A DNA stretch of 64,000 bases, taken from NCBI GenBank assembly GCA_949752795.1, contig OX457071.1, positions 32,348,800-32,412,799 on the forward strand, given 5' to 3'. This DNA comes from Hyperoodon ampullatus. Its lineage: Eukaryota > Chordata > Mammalia > Artiodactyla > Ziphiidae. Below are positions 11,901 through 23,995 of this stretch, piece after piece; the stretch's first letter is position 1; every line of letters starts with the position of its first letter. A model generated the notes under the pieces. That model was not told the origin of the DNA, made no database searches, and worked only from the letters and a program-made list of their open reading frames with translations. The translations under genes were made by a program, and so were the position numbers.

Positions 11901-12939
11901 AACATTCATTGAAACAAATAATTATCTTTTAAAGTGTCATTTCTTTGTAAATATAAAAATCTCTACCATTGAATAAGAAATATTTTGTACTTCCTGAATA
12001 AATGACATTCCTCCTTTGCTTTAAAATGTTTTTCTGTTCTTTCTGATATGATTGCTACTACACATACATTTTGTGTGTGTGTGTGGTTCTTTTGAAGTGA
12101 AGTGTTGCATATACATACCTCAAAAATGCATAGGAAAATAAGTAGCTAAAATCTGAAAGAATCACCTTAAAATAGTCTTCATTAAAAGGTAAGCATAGAA
12201 GGTATCTGAAAGTATCAGTGTTTTCTGAAAAGAAGCATTAGCAAAATTGCTTTCATAAATCCAGTGCAATATTACAATAGTTATCTTATAAAAAATGGTC
12301 CAATTTAGTCCTTTCTCATAAAACATAATACAAAGTCCTATTGAACTTAGAAAGTTGGATCTTGAAAACACACATGATATGCATACACATTTATATCAGG
12401 GTTACTAACATTCAAACAAGGCTTTGGACAATGCAGACATTTTTAAAAGGAAAAAAAACATATTCTATATATATATATGAATAGATTGAGAACATAAAAC
12501 TCATATGATAAGAATCTCATTTTTTGGATGAGACAATTCACCAGAAGAGTGTGTATTTTTTTATGACCAAGAAGAAGAATCATTTGTTTTACCCAACAGT
12601 AATTTTATATATGGCTACTCCTATATCTTTCCTTCTGTCACTGAATTTGGCGATGGTCAGTATGAACTAAACCCTGAAGTTAATTTAATAATTTGCACAA
12701 CACACAATAGTGGAAGAAATCAGGAAATTAGACAGGAACAACAGATAGTGTAATGCATCTCACATATTGAATGACAATATTTATCATCATGCTTTGTGAG
12801 ATAGTAACTAATTTGTGTTACTCTTTTAATATATTTTAAAGCTTGTTTTATACATTTAGCTAATTTGTTGACTGTGCAAACCACCTGGTCTTAGAAAACA
12901 AATCAATCTTTTGGCAAATGGCATGATGAGAAAGCAGAA
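8974..12939. other. About 4 kb of unassigned, mostly AT-rich DNA
   Basis: No gene and no recognisable young repeat. 10690-11130 is a less AT-rich island containing a strong polypyrimidine-AG signal ending at about 11062, but no credible exon follows. A short (TG)n lies at 12070-12085 and a short (TA)n near 12465-12478. Confidence 0.45.
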
Positions 12940-13240
12940 CAAGACTGAGATCTTCCTGGTCTCAGGAGACCTGGGTTCCAGCTGCTTTTGAGGAACCAAC
13001 AGGATATATGGACCTCCTTTCTCTCACTTGAGATGGACTCAGTGATGTTGAGGTTTCTTTCAGAGCTAAAATTCCTTGAAAGTGAAGCTATGTATGTTTC
13101 TAGTACCGTACATCTCACCCAGCACCAAGGTGGATCATTTGTGAGTTCTGTGAACCCCTCCCGAGCAGGAATTGTAATGTTTAATGTCAGCATCCTCAGA
13201 GCTGCGCACAATGCCTGGCACACAGTTATGACCTAATAAG
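12940..13240 (-). mobile_element. MIR/L2 remnants
   Basis: 12955-12990 carries the minus-strand MIR phrase 'caggagacctgggttccag'. 13200-13225 carries 'acaatgcctggcacacagtt', common to MIR and L2 ends. The overlapping ORFs 12903-13223 (-) and 12988-13236 (+) are on opposite strands of this remnant and are not genes. Confidence 0.5.
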
Positions 13241-14039
13241 ATGTGATGAATATGTATGTATATATACACACACAACTATGATTCTTCTGATGAATGTCAG
13301 TAGTTCAGTGAATTTCACTTTGCAGGTCCTTATGGAGGCGAATCAACTGAACACATTATGCCTACCTTCCACTATATAGAAAGGTGTAAAATATGTTCTT
13401 TATCAGGAAAAACAGTAAAACTGCACATACATGTACAGAGAGTTATTTAAAAGAATTGACATTAGGAAACATTTCAGCGATCATGATTGATAAACAGCAT
13501 ATAGAGACCACAGGCAAGATAACCTTCTGGAGGAGAGGAAAAGATGAAATTCTAGGTTCTGTGCGCACCCTGACCTCTTTGCCGAGATTACAAACGTGTG
13601 CACGTTTGCTCTCGTGTGCTTTTGGACATTAATTTACTAGAAGCTGAAGTGAGTCCAAAATCTATTTCTATTCTGGCAGAATAGCATGCCAGAGCTTTTC
13701 TTCTTTATGTACTTTTGGCATATATTCAATTATAATTAATTCTTAAAGATAATATTTCAGTTTCATTCTGGTTTGAAGATACTAAGTCTTACGAAAGTTC
13801 ACTTGCAGAAATAAGGACTAATCTATGCCTAAAAAGCAGTGAAAGTAGAGGTTGGTTTTGGGGGTAGCAGTTAGAGGAGGTAAGATTTTTCAAATGCAAC
13901 ACATGAATCCAAGAGGCTTCTATTTGTACTTGCGAGATAACGTGATTTAATGTAAATATTTTATCAATATTCAATCCACACACTGCTACATGAAATGTTT
14001 TTTATTTGTTTTGTTTCTTTTTGTGTTTTCAATATCTAC
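13241..14039. other. Unassigned intergenic DNA
   Basis: Short (TA/CA) tract at 13255-13273. Otherwise nothing recognised. Confidence 0.45.
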
Positions 14040-14140
14040 CATTAGAACGTAATGGCAAGTAGGTTTTATTTTCTGCTGGATCCTCAGTGCCTGATATATA
14101 GTGGTTATTTAATAAATATTTACTGAATTGACTAATACAG
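14040..14140 (+). mobile_element. L2 3'-end remnant
   Basis: Phrases 'tcctcagtgcctgatatata' and 'aataaatatttactgaattg' resemble the common L2 3' terminus. Confidence 0.5.
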
Positions 14141-14399
14141 TTCCAAGAATCTGAGGAACACCTACTGTGTACAATATTTTGCTACTGATTAAAGATACTT
14201 ACTGATATCAAGAAGTCATGCCTAGGTCACATGTAGTAATCAGAAAAACATAAAAGATAATCCATAATGAAATGCAGAGAAATTGCTGTAGAAAATGATG
14301 TTTTTAATAAGGGGGTTGAGATACTGATAGGTTCATGTGGTTTAGTGACAGATGTCTTCATGTAGGCATTGGTCACTTGAGCATAACCTTGGATGATGT

Positions 14400-15310
14400 G
14401 TCATGTATTAAATACATTTCAATATGGAGTAACCATTGTACATATTACAATATAGGGTAGATATATAGTATATAACCCAAAATTCCAATATAGGAAATAG
14501 TGAGACTGGATGCTTTGTCTATTGGGGTAGTGCGGAAATTTCTTTGATGAGAATAGAGGGTGTAAATGGAAAGTAGTTTGGAGACTTAGCATGTGTCCAA
14601 TTATGAAGGTCCTTAAAAAAGACAGAGATATTTTTTCCTGACTTAGTAAACAAATGAGTGACATAATGAAGGTGGTATTTTAGGAAAATTAGTCTAGCAG
14701 TGAGATTTAGGATCTTTTGGTATGTTGATGGCGTCTGAAACCTGGGTGACCATTTAAGAGACGATTGCAGTAATTCATATATTAGATCATAAGGATGTAA
14801 AGGCATAGTCAGAATGGAGGAAGGCAGAATCCAAGTGACATTATAAAGAAAGAATCAGACATTTTTAAGTAACTAGAGTAGGAGATGAAGGGGAGGGGAT
14901 GTGCCAAAAGTGTAAAGGTTATGGTTCAGAATGACAAGGAGAATATTGGATCTCTTGATAGAGGAGTGTGGAGGGAGAGCTGGTTTTGAGGAAGATGAGA
15001 TAGTGTGATTTCAGGTGGATAGAGTTGAGATCTGGTGGCCAACTTGCAGATTATTAGTTCATTCAACGTTATTTATTTATCACTTACCACGTGCCAGATA
15101 ACATGCCAGGCAGAAGGGATCCACCAGCAAAAAAGAAATGCATGTTCCCCACCTCCAGGGAAGGAGGTGCTGTCCAGCTAAGATTTTCAGGGTGAGTGGG
15201 AGGAAAACAGGCCAAAGGGTTCTCCCCTTTGGAAGAGTGACAGAGACAAGGTGGGAGGCATGTATAGAAGCTTGAGGGAAGGGAAAGCCTAGGACATTCT
15301 AGAGGGTAGT
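14400..15310 (-). mobile_element. LINE L2 fragments, minus strand (probably two copies)
   Basis: 14570-14960 follows the minus-strand L2 order, for example 'ggtgaccatttaagagacga' then 'ttgcagtaattcatatatta'. 15060-15180 resembles the L2 3' end ('atcacttaccacgtgccag'). Because the second block is more 3' in L2 yet lies to the right, these are two insertions or a rearrangement. ORFs 14419-14664, 14519-14806 and 15084-15332 are chance frames in it. Confidence 0.55.
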
Positions 15311-16264
15311 TCAGCGTGATTAAACTGTGCATGTTCTACTCAGCTCAACTTGATTCTAGTTTTAGTCTTTCACCTTGGCCTACATGGGTCATGCTAGTGC
15401 ACAAAAAGTGGATCCACTTCTTGGGGGGAAATTGAAGCAAGTACATTAATTAAATATAATGAATGTACATGAAGGTTATGTATACAAATTTACATAAAGA
15501 TGAATAAGTAACTCTAGACATTCTTGGTCAAGAAGGACTTAACTAATTATCTATCTTTTTCTTAAAAGTGATGCTATGTGGCCTTCTGGTTATGTATAGG
15601 TCTTATTTCACCCATTATACTTGGAAAAAAGTGTAATAGAATCCTCTATGGCCTGACAAAGGTGTATTCTACACAATATCACTTGATATGCTACTATGGG
15701 AAAGGAAGAAGAAATTTGCGACATGGGTCTAGGAACCCTCTAGAAAATAAGAGAGTGAGACCCCAATTTTCTGATCTCCCAGTTAAAAATTAGGGAAGCC
15801 CATTTGGAAGGACTAGGGTGGCTAAATTCAAGCTGTGGGGAGAAGACATTAATGGCTCCAGAAGACAACTTTAATCCAGTGACATAAGCATAATCCAAGG
15901 ATATAAATGTTGAGAGGGAGGGCAGATCTGACACCATGTGTGGCTGAGACTAGGGCCCCTTATGACTCAGAACTCCTGGCATTCTATTGTGTTCACAGGA
16001 AAATAACTGTAAATATGAATATAAACCAGGTTAGCCTGAGGCCCAAAACAGTCACAGAAAAATATCTGTTAGACTGTACATGATCAGAAATAGCAGCAGT
16101 AGTGAATTAACAGATACTCCAGTTCTTTCTTGTTGAAGAGTTGGGTTGGCCCACTTGTGGATTAGGATGACCAGACAAGCTGAGATCAAGGAGGCCACAA
16201 AGAAGAGACTGAACTTCCTGCTTCAAAGAATGGTACATGCATTTTCAAAAGATTAACAGGAACA
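15311..16264. other. Unassigned DNA, possibly an old repeat
   Basis: Style of sequence (15540-16100) suggests an old endogenous retrovirus or other repeat, but I recognise no conserved domain or family phrase. ORF 15578-15793 shows no known motif. Confidence 0.35.
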
Positions 16265-16375
16265 GAGGAAGAGTTGTAGCTCTCAGTACTTCATAGGATT
16301 GTTGTGAGGATTAAATAAATTCATACTTAACACTTAGAACCATTCACGATATGTTAAGTCCTCAATATTGAGAAC
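16265..16375 (-). mobile_element. MIR remnant
   Basis: Minus-strand MIR phrase 'attgttgtgaggattaaata' followed by 'aacacttagaaccattcac'. Confidence 0.65.
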
Positions 16376-17182
16376 TTGACTTGGTGAAGTTGCTCATACT
16401 GGAAGATATGGAAGAGATCCTCTCTTGGTAGAGAATTACTACTTGGGAAGAAAAATCATCCTTTTTCTTGATGAGCATGAAAGAAAAACAAGGTCAAGTT
16501 GGTCTTAAATTTTCTTAACTGAGATATCTGTATGGGTGATAATACCAAAGAAACCATGATGATTAAGTCCAAGTGGTAAAATCTTTCTATGCCCTGGGCA
16601 GTTCCAACATGAGTGACCCTAACTCTCATCCCTGTCATTCTGGCTTTTTTCAACATTTGAAGCTAACCAGCTTATTCCCACTTTTGTGTATAGTATTTTT
16701 TTTTTTCTTAAGACATGTTAACATATTCAACCAGGTATTGTCTAGGCTCATAGACCTCAGAACAATACTGTCTCTGTGTCTGAAAGTTAATCTTAGTGTT
16801 ACGAGGCATGCCTCCTAGAGTATGTCCTAACATATCCCATTAGGACCACCTCTCCATAGACACTGAGGAGAGAAGCTGACAGAGAGGTGAATTTAGAGGG
16901 AGAACAGTGAAGACTGTGTTCTCTGGAGTAGGTTTTAAGTCATAAACTTGTTGGGTGGGCTTGAGGGAAGACCTTGCAGCACAGTATGTCTTACAGGACT
17001 TCAAGGGGCGGCACTTTGGGGACGAAATACTTCTGCATTCCTGCATCACGCTTCATCTGATCTGACTGCAGGTATGCACCATTATTTTCTGAGGTCTAAA
17101 GAATTTATAGGAGCGCTCTCAATGTTACCATCAATAATCTTTAAGAAGATAAGGAGATTATGGGTAGGAAATTGTCCTCTTT
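16376..17182. other. Unassigned DNA left of the inverted repeat
   Basis: No gene or repeat identified. ORFs 16573-16818, 16840-17049 and 16948-17217 carry no recognisable motif. Confidence 0.4.
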
Positions 17183-17418
17183 TAGAAATAAAAAAGGATA
17201 CGTTTTTAAACCTATGATTGATAATCCTACTGTTTGTCCCTACTAGTATTCTAGAATAGTTAGTCAACAGAGAAAATGACTCTAGAAGTCAGTGTGGATT
17301 CCTAGAAGTCACTGTGGATTCAAAGGCTAGGCTTGCTAATCCCATTTCCTTCTAGATAGCATTGCTAGATCACGAGATGAAGTCCGTGTTGCAGAGTATA
17401 TCTGATAATTTGTTATGA
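17183..17418 (+). repeat. Left arm of a large inverted repeat
   Basis: This arm matches the reverse complement of 18915-19116 plus 19376-19385. By hand I count about 17 substitutions over about 210 aligned bases, roughly 92% identity, with a 4-bp and a 20-bp insertion in this arm. The longest exact blocks include 'gataatcctactgtttgtcc' with the following 'ctactagt', and 'gataatttgttatga' at the inner edge. The 20-bp insertion is a tandem copy of tagaagtcagtgtggattcc at 17283-17322. Family unknown. Confidence 0.9.
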
Positions 17419-18914
17419 AACCATTGTGGGTGAAATGGGAATATGGTGACCAGATTATGTCAGAGGGACCCTCAAGTGACTGATCATTCAAAATCAAACA
17501 AACACACATACACCCACAAGAGAAGTCCTATGTTCACTGCTACAGAACCGACTGTGGCTTATTCACTCTGCCCTTCTCTAAAGATGAAGCTTTCTTCTTA
17601 AACCTTCAGATAGCATTAAGTGGAGAGGCCTATTAAGCTATACATTGGATGATAAGTATGAGAATTGAACACATTTCTACAGGCTGTATATAAAGGTCAA
17701 ACCAAAAAGATCTAGGCAATGTCTTCTTACTTTGGGTGGTTCTCTGTCAGTAAACTTTTACTGAGATACGTTTGGAAAATGTCCTTGAACTCGGTCTGTA
17801 TGCCTAAAGAGAAAAGTACTACATTCCATGTTTCTGTGACCATTGTCCCCTGCACAAAAAGACCTTAGGGAAGGAAGAATTCCAACATGCCAGCTACTGC
17901 TTGAACAGAATGTACCTGAGACATCAGAGCTTTGAGAGTTTGTACAAATGTACGTACTCCTTGCTTTTCCCCCAACACATGGGAATTCAGTTACATATAA
18001 ATAGCAAGAAGATGACTGTTTCTGATTAAAGGCATATTCTACATTATATACATAATTTTAGAACAAGCAAAACTATGACATGGTGTTTCTATTTAGATTT
18101 CTGACCTCACCATTGGATTCTACTAATGGACATCGAAATGAAAATTAAATAATGTAGTTCCTAACTTGCGCTCTTCCCTAGAATGCCAGGTTTAATAAAC
18201 ACCTTTTCACCTAAGAATCCTAACTGAGACAGGAACACTTGCTTAACTGTCCTTGGAAAAAGGCCCCTACTCACCCTGAGAGGAGGTTCTATAGTCTTGG
18301 TTTTGTGCTTCCTTTCATATAGTGCAACTTCAGTGAGGACAATAATTCCTTTTGTGCCCTTGCACAAATTCTAGTATGTTACTGATTATGTAATAAATGT
18401 TCAATTCTCATTGTTTGTTGTGCCGTTGGCAATAAATATGTGTCCTCCCCCACTCCCTCTCCTCTCACACTGTTCTCCAGTTGATAAAATCAGATTGCTT
18501 TTCTTTAGAGAAAAGTTACAAATGTGAAGTATTTCATCCTCCCGGTGAAGCCAAACTATTCTCTTTTAGGCAAGTAAACAGACAATACTGAGTCTTCTGA
18601 AATATCCAAAGGACATTATCTATCAACATTAAACTCATTGGAAGGAAGTTACTGTTTCTCTACAAGTACTATGATTGAGATACCTCCTCGTCAGCTGCTT
18701 TTTAAAACAAAATATATTAAAATTTTTACTTTAGCGAAATAACAGAGATTTACTTCTCCCCTTTATCTTGCGGAAGAAAGCATGATTACACTGATTTCTC
18801 CCTTCCGGTTTTTGCCTGGAATAGTGAAAGCTAAAATACTCATTTGGAATCATTTACCAGAGTTAATTATAATATACTCACTAATATAAAATACTTTAGT
18901 TTCCAACTAAATTG
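17419..18914. other. About 1.5 kb spacer of the inverted repeat
   Basis: No gene or recognised repeat. ORF 18161-18367 (-) is without motif. The spacer shows no inverted similarity with itself next to the arms. Confidence 0.45.
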
Positions 18915-19105
18915 TCATAACAAATTATCAAATATACTCTGCAACACTGACTTCATCTAGTGATCCAGCAATGCTATCTAGAAAGAAATGGAATTAGCCA
19001 GCATAGCCTTTGAATCCACACTGACTTCTAGAGGCATTTTCTCTGTTGACTATTCCAGAGCACTAGTAGGGACAAACAGTAGGATTATCAATCATATATT
19101 TAAAA

Positions 19106-19308
19106 ATATATCCTTTGGGCTTCCTTGGTGGCGCAGTGGTTGAGAGTCCGCCTGCCGATGCAGGGGACACGGGTTCGTGCCCTGGTCCGAGAAGATCCCA
19201 CATGCCGCGGAGCGGCTGGGCCCGTGAGCCATGGCCGCTGAGCCTGCGCATCCAGAGCCTGTGCTCTGCAACGGGAGGGGCCACAAGAGTGAGAGGCCCG
19301 TGTACCGC

Positions 19309-19370
<62 letters not shown>

Positions 19371-19375
19371 CCTTT
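19106..19375 (+). mobile_element. Compact cetacean-type CHR SINE with 11-bp target duplication
   Basis: Body 19117-19364. It starts gggcttccttggtggcgcag, with A-box-like TGGCGCAGTGG and B-box GGTTCGTGCCC (usually GGTTCGAnnCC). It ends in gaggcccgtgtaccgc followed by about 26 A and a (TA)n tract to 19360. Target copies atatatccttt at 19106-19116 and 19365-19375. The compact 3' end and long uninterrupted A tail make it one of the youngest elements here. ORFs 19063-19310 (-) and 19115-19495 (+) read through it. Confidence 0.93.
19335..19362. repeat. (TA)n microsatellite grown from a SINE A tail
   Basis: Alternating TA directly after the A tail of the SINE; a typical place for microsatellite birth. 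Confidence 0.9.
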
Positions 19376-19385
19376 TTTATTTCTA

Positions 19386-21289
19386 CACTACATTATAATT
19401 ACCCTTTATTATTTCAATCTGCAAAGTCCTTTGCTTTCGAAGGGGGGCATAAGTGGGAGGTACAGTGTAAAAATATTTTAGGTATTGGAAGATGAAATGA
19501 CCTTTTGTATTACTCACTTTTGAACCATATGTCACTTTTTGCAGCTAAAAAGTACAAGTTGCCATGGAAATGAACAATGGTATCAAATGTGGGTGTACAC
19601 TCAATGGTCCCTATCGTTCTTTTAAGTAAGGAGAAATGTTTATGTTAAATGATAGGAAATGAGAGATGCTCTTACCCATTATTATAAAAAGATGCACACG
19701 TTTGGATGGTATGTTGTAAAATTTGCTACTCCATGCAGGACAGGAGACTTCTGTGGTACAGGATTGGGGTTAATAAAAGACATTTCATTTACAGATGCTG
19801 GGGGCAAATGTGTGGGAAATAAAGAAATGCTTGGGAAGCTCCAATTCACACTTAGGCTCGGTAGTTTTATTTTGGACTGTATCCTAAGTGCACTTCTTTT
19901 TTTTGACTTGTAATAGAAATCTCATTACATGGTACAGATTAAGTACTTAAAAATCTTGAATTTGTGCTTTAACTTGATGGGCAATGAGTCAGAGTTTTCA
20001 ACCTTTATAAATGGAATGTATTAATATGCACGTAGAGCTAAATCCCACCAAGATGTCTGGTAAGCAGAGAGAAATTACTGAAATTTAAGGATGGGGACTA
20101 TTAGAGAAATGTAGTATCTAGAGTTGAATAGTTTGACTCAGAAAACATGAGTTCTGGACCTCAGAACTGGTCTTGGAATATGAAATTTGACCAGGTATTT
20201 TTGACTCTCCATCTCCCTGATTTTTTTTAAAAAGCAAAAAGTGCTAATTTTGTGTTCTGGAAAGAAGGGGAAATGTGAGAATGAATTAATTATTTCATAA
20301 GCCACTTGAAGGTTCAGAAACAATCACTGAACAAGTGCCCAGAATATGTAAAATGTGCAGCCTTCAGTCACTTTCCTCAGTCTTCCTAATACAAGATCGA
20401 AGGACTATGAAGAGCTTGGTTTCCCCAACTGTTCTCATCATGTACAAAATTTTGCAAAAAGCAGTGCTCAATTTATGTTTTTCACACCTAATGAGGTGAG
20501 AAATTCTAGGCAGGCCCAAGAAACATTTTCAGTGTACTGGAATTTGATCTCTGTGAAATTTAGCAGTTTCATTGTGACAGCTTTAGCTGAATTTTACATA
20601 CTTCTCTCTTGCATTGTTTTAAACTTATGCTAACTTTTCTTTGCTGATAACACAGATGGCACCAAAAACAAACCAGTGAAATCCTGCTTTTCTTTTCTGA
20701 AGTGCAGAAAAAAATGAAAATTCACATAAAAACTCTCAAGTTAGAGAAGAACCCTTTTAAAATGTAACATTAGAATAAGAATGTCACAAATTCCTTAGGA
20801 GCTTAGTATTAAAAAAAATGACGAGGGGACATAAAATATCATTGCCATTAGAATGTAATATTTACTGGGTATCAATCATAAATTGTGTCTGTAAAGTTTT
20901 AAAGTGGGGGAATTTTCTCAAGACATTGGAAAAATATTTACCCAGTGTGTTTGTGTAGTAAAGATAAATTTTGATTTTTTTTCTGCATACGTATTAGTTA
21001 ATTCTTCAAAAGTGTGTCCATTCCTTCAGGTCACTAGGCACACAGAGCTGTTGTATTATTTCTTTTGTGTGATTAAGTAATAATCTTCATAGGTTTATAA
21101 TTTATGCTAGGGAATCAACCTAAATCACTAAGAAAGTAAGACTCAATATACTATTTGCTGGATTATGTTGTCCTCTTGTCAAGTCTGGATAACCCAGTAG
21201 TGGAGGTGGAAGGTAAATATCTTTTTAAATTGAGAGGAGAAGATAAACTACATACTAGCAGTTACCCATTTTTCTTCACATTTACATTT
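19386..21289. other. Unassigned intergenic DNA
   Basis: AT-rich; ORFs 19659-19913, 20355-20633 lack recognisable domains. No repeat family identified. Confidence 0.45.
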
Positions 21290-21545
21290 TCCCGTTCCGA
21301 CACTATCTCAGATGATTGCAATAGCTTCCTAACCAGTCCCTTTGATCGCAAGGCTTATTTTCCAAAACTAATATACAGACTGATATCGGATTTCTTTCTA
21401 AAGTATTATACGTCTCTAGTCATTTCTTTGCTCAGAAACCATCAGTAGGTACTCATTGTCTGAGATCCTCCACAATATGTCCTTAGTTTTAGCCCATCTT
21501 CTCTCAAAATCCAATTAGTCCCCTGAACTTGCTGAAAATAGACTG
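21290..21545 (+). mobile_element. LINE L2 fragment
   Basis: 'tctcagatgattgcaatagc' with 'ttcctaaccagtccc' is the well-known L2 phrase 'gattactgcaatagcctcct'. It runs on through 'tcctccacaatatgtcctta'. Lies directly before a MIR. Confidence 0.6.
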
Positions 21546-21564
21546 GGTGTGAACCAGACTGAGT

Positions 21565-21755
21565 TTGAGAACCAAACTCAGTGCTCACGTAGGCTGAGGA
21601 CTTACACACTCTGTGCCTCAGTTCCTCATCTGCTGAGTGGGAATAACAATAGGCGTACCCACCTTCTAGGGCTTTTGTGAGAATGAAATGAGTTAAAGCA
21701 GGTTAATGCTTAGAGCGGTGCCTAGCATACAGGATGAGCTCATTCAATGTCAGAG
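21565..21755 (-). mobile_element. MIR remnant
   Basis: Strong minus-strand MIR pattern: 'ctctgtgcctcagttcctca', 'ctagggcttttgtgagaatg', 'gcggtgcctagcatacagga'. Confidence 0.85.
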
Positions 21756-23854
21756 ATTACTCTTCCTACAGCTGTCCCTGTGACTTTGCTTTTGCTGTCA
21801 TTACCTGATGTGTCTCCCAGTTTCTGCATATCAGACGATCACTCCTCTGCAAGGCCAGAGTCAGATGCTTTAGCTATTATGAAATTTGAATGATGATTAA
21901 AACCAAATGTTATGCTCTAAATTACCAAAACGTGGTTTATTCCTATCATAATGCACTTCTCTTAGCCTGCTTTGATTTCTAGTTACACACACCGGTGTCT
22001 TTATCCTGTCCATGGGCGACTAAAACCTTAGGGACAGAGATGACATTTTATACATTGTGCCCCTCAATGTGTCAAAGTAGCAATTATGCATTGTAAATAT
22101 TGAAAAACGTCTCTTTAATAACTAAATATTTTAATCAATATCATTCAAAATGGGAAGTTCATGTTAGTCTGTGGCTAGATTCCATTTTATAGCTTGAAAT
22201 TTTAACATTTGGTTAAAAGTTCTCTAATAGATGGTTTGTTAGCATTAGTTTCCCCTGGGTTTAATGAAACTAAAACTAGGGTAATTTCTTTCGAGAGAAA
22301 GTTATATTTTTCTTTATGGTAGAGTATACATTTTGTGTGACATGCTACTGTGTAATGTTCTTGGACATTTACATTTAATACATAGAGCCTTTAAGACCAA
22401 GGCTTAATATATTTATTTTATTTTTCTCCTCATGAGCATAACTACATACATAGGAAAAATTATTCAGAATTCACACTATGGTATTTGTCCACTGAGATCT
22501 CTTGATATTTCTGAAGGCCATGTTCCTCTCTTTTCTTTCTATTCACCTATCTTTCCAAGCATCACTTAATACTTAAATTCTAGGTTTCAAGAGAATATGG
22601 AGAAGTATATTTACTAAATCCAGATATTCTTCATCTGAATTTCAGCCAAGAAGCAATTTATCATGCCACTGAAACAAGATTTGTCACTATGGAATTTGAT
22701 TTGTTACATGCTTCAGTTCTTAATGGAACAGAGTAAGGTAATCTACCATGAGTGTTGCTTCGACTATAAGGTTAGAGAAGAAGTAACACAAACAACCTCA
22801 AAACGGGGCTGATGGAATCTGTCTGCTTCTATCCAGGCTTCTCACTGGCACCCACCGTGGATCCTCAGGTCACTCTCAGTCAGATCATCTCCATCATCAG
22901 CCTCCTTGCATGACATCTGAACAAGCTGAAAAATTATTTTTTTAATTGGAAAAATAACTGGTTACCCTGCATCCTCTGTGGAAAATTTGGAAGTATACTT
23001 TGTAAATATGAGAAATTCATGAGGCTAAAGTGATTTATATCCTGCTTCAAGAGAATAGGGACTGAGGTAACAGAGAACCCTTCTTATAACTCATGCAACT
23101 CGTTGCAAGGTCAGTAGCCAATAAAGACATCACCATCCATGATTAATTGTGGATGGGTCCACCCATTTTATGCCTTTTATCCCACAGTCCTAGATAAGTG
23201 CCATGATGGGGCCTTCAGTGCTCCAGCTTTGTCTTTCTTAGGTACTTAGCGAGACACAGCAAGGGGGAATTAAAGAAAAGGTAATGTTAAACTGATAAAA
23301 TTTCATCTCAGAAGTAAAATACCACCGATACCGAAGAGATGTTTTTGCAGGATAAGAAATAAAGAAGTAGAACTATTTGACTGGCAAAAGTATTATCCTA
23401 ATATGCTTGTAATCATAATTTACAGATTTCTGCATTTTGCTTTGTGTCTTAAAAATACCCCGTCACTGCTTTTCCAGTAAATGAGAAATAAATTTGGATT
23501 TTTGTGGGTAAAATAGTGACTTAAGACTTATTCTCTGACGATATTTAACTATATTCACAGAGACAGTCACTTATTGGTAACAGTTTCTAAGGTCACATTC
23601 ATAGATGGTCATTCTTACTTATTTCCATAAGTCCACTGATAACCTCCAATGCATATTACAAATCTTTTTATTATCTCATGTTTATTTGAAACTTACTATG
23701 TATTTTACACAGGATTCTAATTTCTCTGTGTGTGTGTGTGTGTTTGCAAAAGCAGGATCATAAAATGCTTATGTACTCTATATACCAGCCTTATCTATAG
23801 GGTAGAAGATAAAGTTTAGTAGTATTGCCAAATGTTTGTAGGAGACTTCTTGGT
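21756..23854. other. About 2.1 kb unassigned DNA
   Basis: No gene or repeat recognised apart from a (TG)8 tract at about 23727-23743. Confidence 0.45.
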
Positions 23855-23995
23855 TTTCAAAATAATCTCATATATATTTCTTTTGATATATAAAGTAACC
23901 CTATAAGACATGCACAGTATATTACCATTTTGACTCCATTTTGCAGTTGGGAAATGAAGTATAAAAACATCAAATAATTAGCTCTTAGTAAGTAT
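23855..23995 (+). mobile_element. MIR remnant
   Basis: Plus-strand MIR core: 'taaccctataagacatgcac', 'tccattttgcagttgggaaa' and 'tgaagtataaaaacatc' in the expected order. Confidence 0.65.

Larger units (their letters stand above)
18915..19385 (-). repeat. Right arm of the inverted repeat, split by a SINE
   Basis: Reverse complement of the left arm. The arm covers 18915-19116 and continues after the SINE and its target duplication (19376-19385, 'ttttatttcta'), matching 'tagaaataaaaaagg' at 17183. The SINE therefore entered after the two arms already existed. This arm lacks the 20-bp tandem copy seen in the left arm. Confidence 0.88.

Noticed and set aside
19117..19200. tRNA gene signal (A and B boxes)
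   Set aside because: The boxes belong to the tRNA-derived SINE head; no cloverleaf of a functional tRNA. The same applies to the other SINE copies.
17183..19385. Interpretation of the inverted arms as LTRs of one provirus or as terminal repeats of a DNA transposon
   Set aside because: LTRs are direct repeats, and the spacer shows no transposase or retroviral frame; the arms also lack recognisable terminal motifs or target copies.
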